DNA of 12,187 nucleotides. It comes from JAAYCI01 sp964472465. GTDB lineage: Bacteria > Bacillota > Clostridia > Oscillospirales > Ruminococcaceae. The stretch is taken from NCBI GenBank assembly GCA_964472465.1, contig CAYYLW010000077.1, positions 1 to 12,187 of the forward strand. The letters run 5' to 3'. Numbering within the stretch: the stretch's first letter is position 1; each line of letters begins with the position of its first letter. A model generated the notes under the pieces. That model saw nothing but the letters and a program-made list of their open reading frames with translations, had not been told where the DNA came from and did no database searches. The position numbers and the translations under genes are program-made. Below, one piece after another: positions 5,616 through 12,187 of this stretch.

Positions 5616-6413
5616 TTATTCGCCACTACCAGGCAACGGGATGCCGGTGGCAGGGGGCAAGGTTTCCCGCAGCACGGCCTGCACAATAAAACGGTGTGGG
5701 GTTTGGGGGTCTCCATCGTTCACACAGGTGGATAGGGTGATGATTTGGTCACCGGCGGAAAGGCTGGGTTCCATCTCGTGCAAAAAGGCGGTTTTGGCCT
5801 TTTCATTGCCAAACTGCGTTTGGTAGGCGGGGTCCTGGATGGTGGTTTGCCGCAGGGCAAGCACCGAATACACCAGCGTGGCTTCCTCGGTGTAGAAGTA
5901 GATGTCGGGGTGCTCTTCGCGGAACGAAGGGATGGTGCAGTAGCTTTGCACAGTGGCAAACATGCTGCCATTCTTCATGTTGTGGCCGTAGAAAATACTG
6001 TTGGTGCCGCTCATATCCCCACTGGCGGCGGCGTCTAAAAAAATGGCCCCGGAGGGGTTATAGGTTTTTTCAAAGGTGTGGCTGATGTAATAGCTGTTGT
6101 CGGCATCCTGGGCCACAGGGTAGCTTACTTTGGTGCCGGGGATATCCAGCCAGCCCACCAGATCCGGGTTGATCTGGCGCAGAGAGGCAAAATCAATCTG
6201 CTTTACGGTTTCTTTTTCCTCTGCGGCAGGCTGCACGTAACTCTTTGCCAAATCGTCATATTCCTTGGAGGCTACGCGATATTCTTTGGTGGAGAATACA
6301 AAGCCCAGCGCGGCGCCCAGCAGCCCCAGGATACTGACTCCCAGCAGAATGTTGATAGCGATGTGCCCTTTGCCACGCGGGCTTTTTTCGGGCTTGTTGT
6401 CTTCTGGTTCCAT
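5616..6413 (-). CDS. srtB: Class B sortase
   Basis: I prefer the ATG at 6413 (MEPEDNK, 265 residues) because AGGA precedes it; the ATG four codons upstream has no ribosome binding site. The protein has a charged cytoplasmic N-terminus, one membrane segment at about residues 18-40 (IAINILLGVSILGLLGAALG), a linker, and then the sortase domain. The catalytic His144 lies in FYGHNMKNGSMF, Cys230 in ITLSTCVNDGD and Arg241 in PHRFIVQAV, which is the class B arrangement. Sortases cleave a sorting signal on exported proteins and link them to the peptidoglycan or to pilin subunits outside the membrane. No substrate with an LPXTG- or NPQTN-like sorting signal is encoded in the window. It follows aroEK by 32 nt, so it is probably the last gene of that operon. 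The symbol denotes the class, not a proven orthologue. Confidence 0.93.
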   Translation of the reverse strand: MEPEDNKPEKSPRGKGHIAINILLGVSILGLLGAALGFVFSTKEYRVASKEYDDLAKSYVQPAAEEKETVKQIDFASLRQINPDLVGWLDIPGTKVSYPVAQDADNSYYISHTFEKTYNPSGAIFLDAAASGDMSGTNSIFYGHNMKNGSMFATVQSYCTIPSFREEHPDIYFYTEEATLVYSVLALRQTTIQDPAYQTQFGNEKAKTAFLHEMEPSLSAGDQIITLSTCVNDGDPQTPHRFIVQAVLRETLPPATGIPLPGSGE

Positions 6414-6445
6414 AGCAGTCCTCATCGTATAAAAAATATTTTACG

Positions 6446-7702
6446 TCACAGTATCGGCTTTTCTAGTTGTTGTCGTGCCGCCGTCAAAAGACGGGCCAGG
6501 TTTTTCTTGAAATCCACGTGGTAGGAAATTTTGGCGTCGGCCGCTTTTTCGTATAGCGGACGGCGTTGCGCGTCCAGCCGTATCAGGTCGTCCAGGGTTT
6601 TGGAGAGGGGCCGATGCTTGCCAATAGAAAGCCGATTTGGCGGGCAGTCTATCCAAAGCAGCACGCCGTTTTGGCGCAGGGCGTCCAGGTTTTCCTCACG
6701 CAGTACCGCGCCACCGCCGGTGGCAATGACCTGCTGGTTGTGCTTACCCACCTCCCGGGCAGCCTTTGTTTCCAGGTGGCGGAAAACCTCTTCCCCCTCT
6801 TGCTGGATGATCTCGCCAGGGCTGCTGCCATGGGTCTCTTCAATCACGGTGTCCAGGTCTACATATTTACGCCCGGTACGGCGGGCCAGTTGCCGCCCCA
6901 GGCTGCTTTTTCCACAGCCGGGCATGCCAATGAGCACGATGTTGTAAAGTTGCTTTTGCAATTCAGCCACCAGTGTTTCGCTCATCTGCGGGGGGGACAT
7001 CTGCCCGGTGAAAAGCCCCGAGGAGATGCGGGCCTGTTCGGCCAGCATCAGCAGCCCGCCCGCCGCCGGCAGGCCCCGCTTTTCCGCCGCCAGCACCAGG
7101 GCGCTGCGGGCGGGGTTATAAATGGCGTCGGCCACGGCTTCCAGCCGGGGAAAAGCGTCCAGGGGAAGGGGGCTCTCCCCGTTGTGGGGGTACATGCCCA
7201 CGGGGGTGGTGTTCACCAGCAATTGCACATCTTCGCGCGCCAGCGCTTCGGGGTAAGTCAGTGTGCCGGGTGCGCCGCGGCGGCTGGCCACCAGCACCTG
7301 CCCTGCGCCCAGTTTTTGTAGCACGTAGCAGGCGGTGCGGCAGGTGCCGCCGCCACCCAAAACCAAGGCGGTTTTGCCCTGTGGCGCCGGTAGGAGACGC
7401 AGCAGCAACTGTGTAAGGCCCGCCGCATCCGTGTTGTAGCCTTGCAGTTTACCCTCGCGGTTTACCACGGTGTTCACCGCGCCAATGTCGCGGGCTGTCT
7501 CATCCAGTTCGTCACAGAACTCCATCACCATCTGCTTGTAGGGGATGGTCACGTTCACGCCGCTGAAGGCGCGCTGCTGCATGAAACGGACAAAGGCCTC
7601 CTGCGTGAGGGGACAAAGCTCATAGGGCCAGCTACCCAGCCGCTGATGCAGAGCGGTGGAATAGCTGTGGGAAAGGTGTTCTCCAATCAGTCCATAGCGC
7701 AT
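6446..7702 (-). CDS. aroE-aroK: Fused shikimate dehydrogenase - shikimate kinase (AroE-AroK)
   Basis: This 418-residue protein joins two consecutive-type enzymes of the shikimate pathway. Residues 1-250 are AroE: SHSYST (11-16) for shikimate binding, NVTIPYK with catalytic Lys56, GAVNT (74-78), GYNTD with Asp92, the nucleotide-binding GGGGT loop (116-120), NTTPVGM (164-170) and GGLLMLAEQA (215-224). It reduces 3-dehydroshikimate to shikimate with NADPH. Residues 252-418 are AroK: Walker A GMPGCGKSS (259-267), VDLD (281-284), FRHLE with Arg308 for shikimate, GGG (329-331), the lid KHRPL with Arg364, and QRRPLYEKAAD. It phosphorylates shikimate with ATP. All key residues are present in both halves, so both activities are likely. 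The start lies 8 nt after the DUF2304 stop with only a weak ribosome binding site, suggesting translational coupling. Confidence 0.95.
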   Translation of the reverse strand: MRYGLIGEHLSHSYSTALHQRLGSWPYELCPLTQEAFVRFMQQRAFSGVNVTIPYKQMVMEFCDELDETARDIGAVNTVVNREGKLQGYNTDAAGLTQLLLRLLPAPQGKTALVLGGGGTCRTACYVLQKLGAGQVLVASRRGAPGTLTYPEALAREDVQLLVNTTPVGMYPHNGESPLPLDAFPRLEAVADAIYNPARSALVLAAEKRGLPAAGGLLMLAEQARISSGLFTGQMSPPQMSETLVAELQKQLYNIVLIGMPGCGKSSLGRQLARRTGRKYVDLDTVIEETHGSSPGEIIQQEGEEVFRHLETKAAREVGKHNQQVIATGGGAVLREENLDALRQNGVLLWIDCPPNRLSIGKHRPLSKTLDDLIRLDAQRRPLYEKAADAKISYHVDFKKNLARLLTAARQQLEKPIL

Positions 7703-7710
7703 GATATCTT

Positions 7711-8109
7711 CTACGGCTCCTCTTTTTCCTGTGTGTTGCCCGCTTCCAGTTCCCGCACTCGCTTTTCCAGCAGAGCCACCTGCTGGCTAAGGCGTTTCGT
7801 CTTTTCCGCAAAGCCGGAAACGGCGCTGGAAAGGCTGAGTAAAAGCAGCAGCACAAAGGCAAAGAGCATGGTGAAAATGAGGTTGGAGGGTATTTCCACA
7901 TGCAGTAAGTTGCCAATGACGAACACGATATAGGGTGCCGCGGCAAAGACCAAAAGCAGCAGCCCAGACAGTAGCCAAATAATAGCATAGCGCACGGTTA
8001 ACAGCTTTTTTTTCAGCATAAAAAGAATCACGCCCAAATAGCATACCGTGCCCAGCAGCAAGAAAATGCGCAGAATGGGGTTCATGTCGCCCACCCAAAA
8101 GCTACTCAT
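7711..8109 (-). CDS. DUF2304 family membrane protein
   Basis: The start at 8109 follows AGGAGG by nine bases and gives a 132-residue protein, normal for DUF2304. It has three membrane segments (about 11-31, 41-66 and 77-97; LLSGLLLLVFAAAPYIVFVI, FTMLFAFVLLLLLSL) and a charged C-terminal coiled coil (about 99-123, AEKTKRLSQQVALLEKRVRE). The family has no assigned reaction but is very often found next to a GT2 glycosyltransferase. Here its start overlaps the end of that gene by 8 nt (ATGAGTAG), which indicates tight coupled translation. A role as membrane partner of the glycosyltransferase is inferred from this pairing. Longer upstream starts would run deep into the glycosyltransferase gene and lack a ribosome binding site. 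Confidence 0.88.
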   Translation of the reverse strand: MSSFWVGDMNPILRIFLLLGTVCYLGVILFMLKKKLLTVRYAIIWLLSGLLLLVFAAAPYIVFVIGNLLHVEIPSNLIFTMLFAFVLLLLLSLSSAVSGFAEKTKRLSQQVALLEKRVRELEAGNTQEKEEP

Positions 8110-8821
8110 GTGGCCCAGCCTCCTTTTTGCGTGTGATGGTGATGCGGAACACCACCAGGGCGATGGTGACCTTGACCATATAATAGGCCGAGCGTAGCGG
8201 GCTGATGGAGGAAACACCCCCCAGTCTTTCGCGCATCACAACGGCCCGTTCTCCCACCCGGTACCCCCGTAGCACCGCCGAGATGATGGCCTCCGGCTCG
8301 GGGTAGTCCTGGGCATAGTTTTCAGCATAATAGGCGGTGAGAGCCTTGCCACAGGCGCGAAAGCCGCTGGTCACGTCCCGTACCTTTTTGCCGCACAGGA
8401 GGTGGGCCAGCCCGCTTAAAATGCGGATGCCCATCCGCCGCATCCAACTTGTTTGGAAACCCTCGCGGCTGATAAAGCGGCTGCCGATGCACATATCCAG
8501 CTCGCCCGCCGCCACGGGTTCAATCACGTCGCGCAGAAAGGCGGGGTCGTGCTGGCCGTCACCATCCATCTGCACGGTGATATCGTAGCCATTTTGCACG
8601 GCGTATAGGTAGCCGCTTTGTACCCCGCCCCCAATGCCAAGGTTGACCGGCAGGGTGATGTAATGGTAGCCGTTTTGGCGGCAGATGGCCTCGGAGGCAT
8701 CGGTGGAGCAATCGTTCACGATGAGGTAATCCACCTCCGGCGCGGCTTTTTGCAGTGCAGCCACCACGGTTTCTAGGTTGTCTTCTTCATTGTAACAGGG
8801 GATGATGACCAGTACTTTCAT
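8102..8821 (-). CDS. GT2 family glycosyltransferase (dolichyl/polyprenyl-phosphate mannose synthase-like)
   Basis: From the ATG at 8821 (after GAGGTG) the protein has 239 residues beginning MKVLVIIPCYNEEDNLETVV, the usual N-terminus of the family. An ATG five codons upstream is possible. The GT-A fold signatures are VNDCSTDAS with Asp37 (nucleotide-sugar binding), LGIGGGVQSGY (61-71), and the metal-binding QMDGDGQHD (84-92); RDVTSGFRACGKAL (148-161) is typical of DPM1-like enzymes. These transfer a sugar from a nucleotide donor, often to a polyprenyl phosphate at the inner face of the membrane. A hydrophobic C-terminal stretch (about 213-226) could associate with the membrane, but there are no full multi-TM segments. 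It lies 84 nt after the GT4 gene and overlaps the DUF2304 gene. Donor and acceptor cannot be read from the sequence. Confidence 0.93.
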   Translation of the reverse strand: MKVLVIIPCYNEEDNLETVVAALQKAAPEVDYLIVNDCSTDASEAICRQNGYHYITLPVNLGIGGGVQSGYLYAVQNGYDITVQMDGDGQHDPAFLRDVIEPVAAGELDMCIGSRFISREGFQTSWMRRMGIRILSGLAHLLCGKKVRDVTSGFRACGKALTAYYAENYAQDYPEPEAIISAVLRGYRVGERAVVMRERLGGVSSISPLRSAYYMVKVTIALVVFRITITRKKEAGPHE

Positions 8822-8905
8822 GCGGCACCTCGGCATAGTTACTCTTCATAAAAAAACAGGGCTTCTTTTGCGCTGCCCAGGCCTGCCGCGCTGTGGCGGC
8901 GTGGG

Positions 8906-10117
8906 CTAGGGGCGCAGAATGGCCCCGGAAAGCTGGGCCAGCAGCTCGGCACGGCGAAAATGCGCACGGTAGTAAAGCCGTGCGTTTTCGCCCATGGCCT
9001 GGCGCTGGGCTTCGTCCATATCGGCCAGCCGCAGCAGGTTTTCCAGTAGGGCGGGGGCGTTGCCCGCTTCGCTGGCAAAGCCGCAGGCCGCTTCTAGCAC
9101 CACCCGGGCGGCTTCGCCGTCAATGGCGGTGAGAAGGGGGCGGCCCGCCGCCATGTAGCTGGCAATTTTGGCTGGCACCGTCAGCCCTAGGTCGTCACTT
9201 TTGGCCAAAGCGGCAAATAGGCAGCCTGCCAGGCTATGATACGGGGGGATTTTCTCCGGGGGCATCCGCCCCTCAAAACTAAACCAGCCGTCTAGGCCTT
9301 CGCTCTCTACCTGGTTTTTCAGCGCCGCGTGGCTCATGCCATCGCCCACCAGAACAAAATGGATGTCCTGCCGGCCAATGTCCCGCAGGCCACGGGCACA
9401 TTCCACCAGAAGTTCCAGGTTTTGGGCGGGGCTGAAATTCCCCGCAAACACCAGGCAAAACCGGCCGGTATAACGTTGTTGCAGTGCGGGGGCCTGGGCG
9501 TCTTGGTCGTAAAAATCTTCGCAGTATTGGGGGATGGTAAGCACCTCGCGGCGGGGTGCAATCTCCCGCAGTTTTTCTGCCAGTGGGGGGGACATGGCCA
9601 CCAGCCGGGTACTGCGGCGGTAAAACCAGTGGGATACCCCTTTTGCCACCGCCCGCAAAGCGGGGCTTGCCACCGGCAGTACAGAATACAGGTTTTCGGG
9701 CCATAAATCCAGCACATAGGTGGTGAGGGGTTTGCGGGCCAATTTGGCATATAGAATGGCGGGCAGCATCATCAGCACCGGGCTGGTTTCATAGCAAAAA
9801 ACAGCGTCATAACGCCGCCCAATCAGCCGAAACAGGTTGCAGGAGGCAGCCAGGGGAAAAGAGACATAATTGAGGAAAATACGCAGGGAGGTGTTGCCTT
9901 TGCGCCGGATTTCCCCCGCGCGGAACAGTTGCACCCCGCCGTGGCTTTCCCGGCGCTTCTTCCAGTACCCGTAACCGGGAAACCATTCCCCGGCGGGGTA
10001 GTTGGGCAGGCCGCACAGCACATCCACCTCTGTGCCATTTTCTACCATGCCTTCACAAATATCGGTAATTCGAAAATTTTCTGGCCAATAATGCTGGCTT
10101 ACCACCAATACACGCAT
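8906..10117 (-). CDS. GT4 family glycosyltransferase (WcaI-like)
   Basis: The start MRVLVVSQHYWPENFRITDI at 10117 matches the family; upstream extension would cross the promoter. The protein has 403 residues. The N-terminal GT-B domain holds the VDVLCGLPNYPAGEWFPGY segment and TYVLDLWPENL (133-143), which is highly characteristic of the WcaI/colanic-acid type transferases. The C-terminal domain holds VFAGNFSPAQNLELLV (223-238), FVLVGDG (254-260) and VPAKIASYMAAGRPLL (314-329), the nucleotide-sugar binding side. It probably adds a sugar in the assembly of an exported polysaccharide; the sugar and acceptor are unknown. It is the first gene of the minus-strand operon, behind an extended -10 promoter and a leader of about 74 nt. 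There is no good Shine-Dalgarno next to the ATG; an AGGAGG lies about 30 nt upstream. Confidence 0.93.
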   Translation of the reverse strand: MRVLVVSQHYWPENFRITDICEGMVENGTEVDVLCGLPNYPAGEWFPGYGYWKKRRESHGGVQLFRAGEIRRKGNTSLRIFLNYVSFPLAASCNLFRLIGRRYDAVFCYETSPVLMMLPAILYAKLARKPLTTYVLDLWPENLYSVLPVASPALRAVAKGVSHWFYRRSTRLVAMSPPLAEKLREIAPRREVLTIPQYCEDFYDQDAQAPALQQRYTGRFCLVFAGNFSPAQNLELLVECARGLRDIGRQDIHFVLVGDGMSHAALKNQVESEGLDGWFSFEGRMPPEKIPPYHSLAGCLFAALAKSDDLGLTVPAKIASYMAAGRPLLTAIDGEAARVVLEAACGFASEAGNAPALLENLLRLADMDEAQRQAMGENARLYYRAHFRRAELLAQLSGAILRP

Positions 10118-10197
10118 CGCGTTTTCAGCCGCACAGGGGCGCGCTGCCCTCCTGCTGCAAAGTGTGTTCCGGGCCGCTGGCCCCGAAACCGATATAT

Positions 10198-10227
10198 AGT
10201 ATACCATAAAACCCTGGGGCATTCCAA
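10198..10227 (-). promoter_or_regulatory. Extended -10 promoter of the glycosyltransferase operon
   Basis: On the minus strand TATACT (10198-10203) is preceded by TGG, forming an extended -10 element, with TTGGAA (10222-10227, four of six matches) as the -35 at 18 bp. The start should be near 10191. The leader contains a GC-rich hairpin (about 10166-10186, eight of nine pairs with a 3-nt loop). The promoter is divergent from that of the zinc-ribbon gene, about 60 bp away. Confidence 0.65.
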
Positions 10228-10284
10228 TCAAGCGGCCCAAGGGAAGGAAAAGCGTTCAATTCTGCACCAATTGCAAGAAAATGG

Positions 10285-10313
10285 GTGACAAGAGACTAAA
10301 AATGAAGTATCAT
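10285..10313 (+). promoter_or_regulatory. Promoter for the zinc-ribbon gene
   Basis: GTGACA (10285-10290, five of six) and TATCAT (10308-10313, five of six) are spaced by 17 bp. The start should be near 10320, about 40 nt before the ATG, whose ribosome binding site GAGGAA lies at 10348-10353. Confidence 0.65.
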
Positions 10314-10360
10314 AAATAACAGTGTACCTTTTTAACATCAGATAGTGAGGAAACTGAAAA

Positions 10361-10798
10361 ATGGATTCAAACGCAAAGATTTGTGAAGCCTGTGGAACGG
10401 TGGCAAAACCGGAAGATATGTTTTGCCTAAATTGTGGCAGCAAGTTGGAGGATGCCGGTGCACCAGAAAATGCTGCCGCGGCAGTTTCCTCCACCCCGGA
10501 AATGCCGGAGATAACTGCCCAGGAAGCGGACCAGCCCGCTGCGGAAGCCATGCCGATATATGAAGTGCCCGCTGCCCAGCCCGGGATGGTTCCCCCCGCG
10601 GAGACAATGCCCGATGCCCAGGCATATGGGACAACGGCTGGCCCGGCGTACGAGACCCCGGCCAGCCCGGCCTATGGGTCAGCAACCGGCCCGGTGTATG
10701 GCGCATCGGCCAGCCCGGCCTATGGGGCGCCGGCTGCCCCACCGCCCCTGCCCGAAGAACAGCCCCAGGGGGGGGTATGCACCCCAAAACACGGGTAG
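10361..10798 (+). CDS. Zinc-ribbon, Pro/Tyr-rich protein, N-terminal part as read (truncated at a G8 tract)
   Basis: As written, this frame gives 145 residues and stops at 10796-10798, but only residues 1-138 look genuine. Residues 6-28 form a zinc ribbon (Cys8-x2-Cys11-x10-Cys22-x2-Cys25, of the KICEACG...FCLNCGSKL type). Residues 34-80 are acidic and Ala/Pro-rich. Residues 83-122 are five copies of an octapeptide ending in PAYG or a near variant. After QPQGG the frame meets eight G (10768-10775), and the last seven residues (VCTPKHG) do not fit the composition. With seven G the frame continues into the next feature as one 534-residue protein. Start choice: ATG after GAGGAA. The zinc ribbon and disordered region would lie in the cytoplasm. 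The role of such proteins is unknown. Confidence 0.8.
   Translation: MDSNAKICEACGTVAKPEDMFCLNCGSKLEDAGAPENAAAAVSSTPEMPEITAQEADQPAAEAMPIYEVPAAQPGMVPPAETMPDAQAYGTTAGPAYETPASPAYGSATGPVYGASASPAYGAPAAPPPLPEEQPQGGVCTPKHG
10607..10726 (+). repeat. Five 24-bp degenerate tandem repeats coding octapeptides
   Basis: Residues 83-122 of the zinc-ribbon protein read as MPDAQAYG, TTAGPAYE, TPASPAYG, SATGPVYG and ASASPAYG, a strict 8-residue period. At DNA level a 20-base block recurs identically 48 bp apart (10659-10678 and 10707-10726), indicating recent duplication of a two-unit segment. Confidence 0.85.
10768..10775 (+). repeat. G8 homopolymer at the frame break
   Basis: Eight consecutive G lie at the exact point where the frame of the zinc-ribbon protein changes. 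The last four G plus T (10772-10776) can pair with ACCCC (10781-10785) across a 4-nt loop. Loss of one G restores the full open reading frame. Confidence 0.9.
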
Positions 10799-11966
10799 CT
10801 GGCAGCAGCCGTACGTTTCGCCTGGGTTTGGCGCCCAGCCCAGCCAGGCGGGTTATGGCGGCCAGCCGCCCCAGCCTGCCCCAGCACAGCCGTCTTATGG
10901 CGCCCCGCAGCCCCAGCCCGGTATGCCGGGCTATGCGCCCCAACCGGGGCAGCCCGGTTTTGGCGGGCAGCCACAACAACCCACGGGGTACCCCGGCGGG
11001 CCGCAGCAGCCGGTGTATGGTGGCTATGGCATGCCGCCTGCCAACGCACCCAAGAAAAAATCCGCCCTGCCGGTGGTCATCATCTGCGTGGTGGTGGCAG
11101 TGTTGGCGCTCATTGGCATTGGCCTGTTCCTCATGTTTGGAAATTCCGCCAAAAAGGATTACGATAGCCTGGTCAAGAGCATTGTTGGCTCCACCGGCAT
11201 GGCGGATGTGGCAGCCTATCAAGGCCAGCTTGACCAGTTCGTGAGCGATAACCCGAAGTTCACCGTGGACAGTGACGTGAGCGACCTGGTGGCCGCGGGC
11301 GTGGCCTATGATGAGGCCGACCCCGATGACGAATACCGGTATACCGATGCAATCAGTGAGCTGAGCTACCTGGAGAATTCCTCTGTGGTGGGGCTGGGAA
11401 GTTGTGCCAGCCTTTTACTAGATGAGGTTGAGACGGCTTATGATGACTACCAAACCAGGATGGAAGAGGCGGCGGCCAATGCGGAAGCACCGGCTACCGA
11501 CGATGGTAACGACGCCATGGGTGCGGATGATTTGGGCCCCTACGACCCAGCTTCCAGCCCCATGCCCATAACAGGCGATGGCCTGGGTGTGATTGATGAC
11601 ATTGACGGAGACCCTGTGTTCTCGTTTGAAGCCACCAACAGCAGCGATAAGACCATTGATTATTTTGAGATTATTGCCTTCTACTATGATGAGAACGGCA
11701 ACCCGCTGGTTGGCACAGACGGTACCACCTGGAGTTATAAGGTGGACGACACGGTGCTGGAACCGGGTGCTACCCACCGCCCCGCCGTGGACGGCTACTG
11801 GCCCATGGAGGAACACCCCGACGCCGCCTATGTGGTGCCCCTGGTGGTGTACACCACCTTTGATGACGGCTCTTTCTGGGGGGAGATTATCCTGTATGAG
11901 CCTAGCGAGACCTTTGTGGACGGTTTGCAGCAGCAAGCGGACGCCATCATGGCAGCCGCAAAATAG
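10776..11966 (+). pseudogene. C-terminal part of the same zinc-ribbon protein, out of frame by +1
   Basis: This 396-residue stretch continues the upstream protein in the next frame, beginning YAPQNTGSW. It has no start codon with a ribosome binding site of its own, so as read it would not be well translated. In fused numbering, 139-233 are a Gln/Pro/Gly/Tyr-rich region like that before the break. Residues 235-259 are one membrane segment (LPVVIICVVVAVLALIGIGL) preceded by three Lys, with the N-terminus expected inside. Residues 262-400 are an acidic, helical outer region with Asp/Glu-rich linker, and 405-534 look like a beta-rich domain (FSFEATNSSDKTIDYFEIIA, then TTFDDGSFWGEIILYEP), perhaps Ig-like of the FxLYD kind; that is inference. 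The intact downstream frame argues that the break is recent, reversible or an artefact. I call it a pseudogene only for the sequence as given. Confidence 0.75.
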
Positions 11967-12008
11967 GTTTTTGTATCCATTGGAACCCCTAAAAATTGAG
12001 AATCGGTC

Positions 12009-12037
12009 TTGACAAACGCCGCCGCATTTGCTATATT
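12009..12037 (+). promoter_or_regulatory. Promoter of the tRNA-Leu gene
   Basis: A perfect -35 TTGACA (12009-12014) and TATATT -10 (12032-12037, five of six) are spaced by 17 bp. The start would be near 12044, a few bases before the mature tRNA end. Confidence 0.85.
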
Positions 12038-12051
12038 TTAATAGCTGTCCT

Positions 12052-12138
12052 GCGGATGTGGCGGAACTGGCAGACGCGTATGATTCAGGTTCATATGTGC
12101 TTACGCACATGGGGGTTCAAGTCCCTTCATCCGCACCA
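12052..12138 (+). tRNA. tRNA-Leu (anticodon CAG)
   Basis: The 87-nt gene folds as a class II tRNA. The acceptor stem GCGGATG pairs perfectly with CATCCGC, followed by discriminator A and encoded CCA (12136-12138). The anticodon stem TATGA/TCATA closes the loop TTCAGGT, so the anticodon is CAG, reading CUG codons. A long variable arm (TGTGC-ttac-GCACA) identifies the Leu/Ser/Tyr class, and the T loop is TTCAAGT. CUG is heavily used in the genes of this window. The remaining 49 bases to the window end hold no recognisable gene or T-rich terminator. Confidence 0.97.
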
Positions 12139-12187
12139 CGAGCACGAAATCCGAACCACAAAACTGCGGTGGAAGCCGTTGGCGAGG

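Noticed and set aside
8850..8880. Possible terminator between the GT4 and GT2 genes (minus strand, seven T at 8850-8856)
   Set aside because: The stem is only about five pairs with a mismatch and a 12-nt loop, so efficient termination is doubtful. The genes are treated as one operon.
10560..10775. N-terminal extension of the downstream frame starting at 10560
   Set aside because: These residues are Arg/Pro-rich nonsense overlapping the genuine octapeptide repeats in the other frame; the real continuation begins at the G8 tract.
10768..10798. Programmed +1 ribosomal frameshift at the G8 run
   Set aside because: No known +1 slippery pattern with a slow or stop codon is present at the site; a length change of the G run explains the break more simply.
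10338..11222. 294-codon minus-strand open frame opposite the zinc-ribbon gene
   Set aside because: It arises from the GC-rich repeat composition; the plus strand has a promoter, ribosome binding site, zinc ribbon and TM segment.
12139..12187. Possible attachment site or second tRNA after tRNA-Leu
   Set aside because: Only 49 bases are present, with a weak CCAC/GTGG pairing and no tRNA fold, repeat of the tRNA end or integrase gene.

Overview
This window looks like part of a chromosome from a moderately GC-rich Gram-positive anaerobe of the class Clostridia, probably in the Oscillospiraceae/Ruminococcaceae range. The assignment is inferred from several features together: rplK-rplA-rplJ-rplL order with a Firmicutes-type L10 leader, AsnA-type asparagine synthetase, a class B sortase, consensus sigma-A promoters (TTGACA-17-TATACT), strong AGGAGG ribosome binding sites, and a zinc-ribbon/low-complexity/single-TM protein of a kind common in gut Clostridia. 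No mobile element, CRISPR array or phage gene is visible.

Left end (1-2435, + strand): the 3' part of rplK (L11), rplA (L1), rplJ (L10) and rplL (L7/L12). A probable L1-binding RNA structure lies between rplK and rplA. A consensus promoter directly after the rplA stop drives an L10 leader with an attenuator-like hairpin ahead of rplJ. A strong terminator closes the cluster after rplL, and rpoB does not follow.

Middle (2507-5616, - strand): a monocistronic unrecognised gene with its own promoter and terminator, then a two-gene operon, asnA plus a CofE-like gamma-glutamyl ligase homologue, also with its own promoter and terminator.

Right-centre (5616-10230, - strand): a probable operon from one extended -10 promoter: a WcaI-like GT4 glycosyltransferase, a DPM-synthase-like GT2 glycosyltransferase, a DUF2304 membrane protein overlapping it by 8 nt, a fused shikimate dehydrogenase-shikimate kinase (aroE-aroK), and a class B sortase. 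The glycosyltransferases, DUF2304 partner and sortase point to cell-envelope assembly; aroEK is a metabolic passenger.

Right end (10285-12187, + strand): divergent from the glycosyltransferases is a gene for a zinc-ribbon, Pro/Tyr/Gly-rich, single-TM protein. It is split by a +1 frame change exactly at a run of eight G. Seven G would restore a continuous 534-residue protein, so this is a phase-variable locus, a recent mutation or a sequencing error. It is the observation most worth checking. The window ends with a tRNA-Leu(CAG) gene with encoded CCA and its own consensus promoter. I found no clearly undescribed system; most of the content is recognisable families in an informative arrangement.
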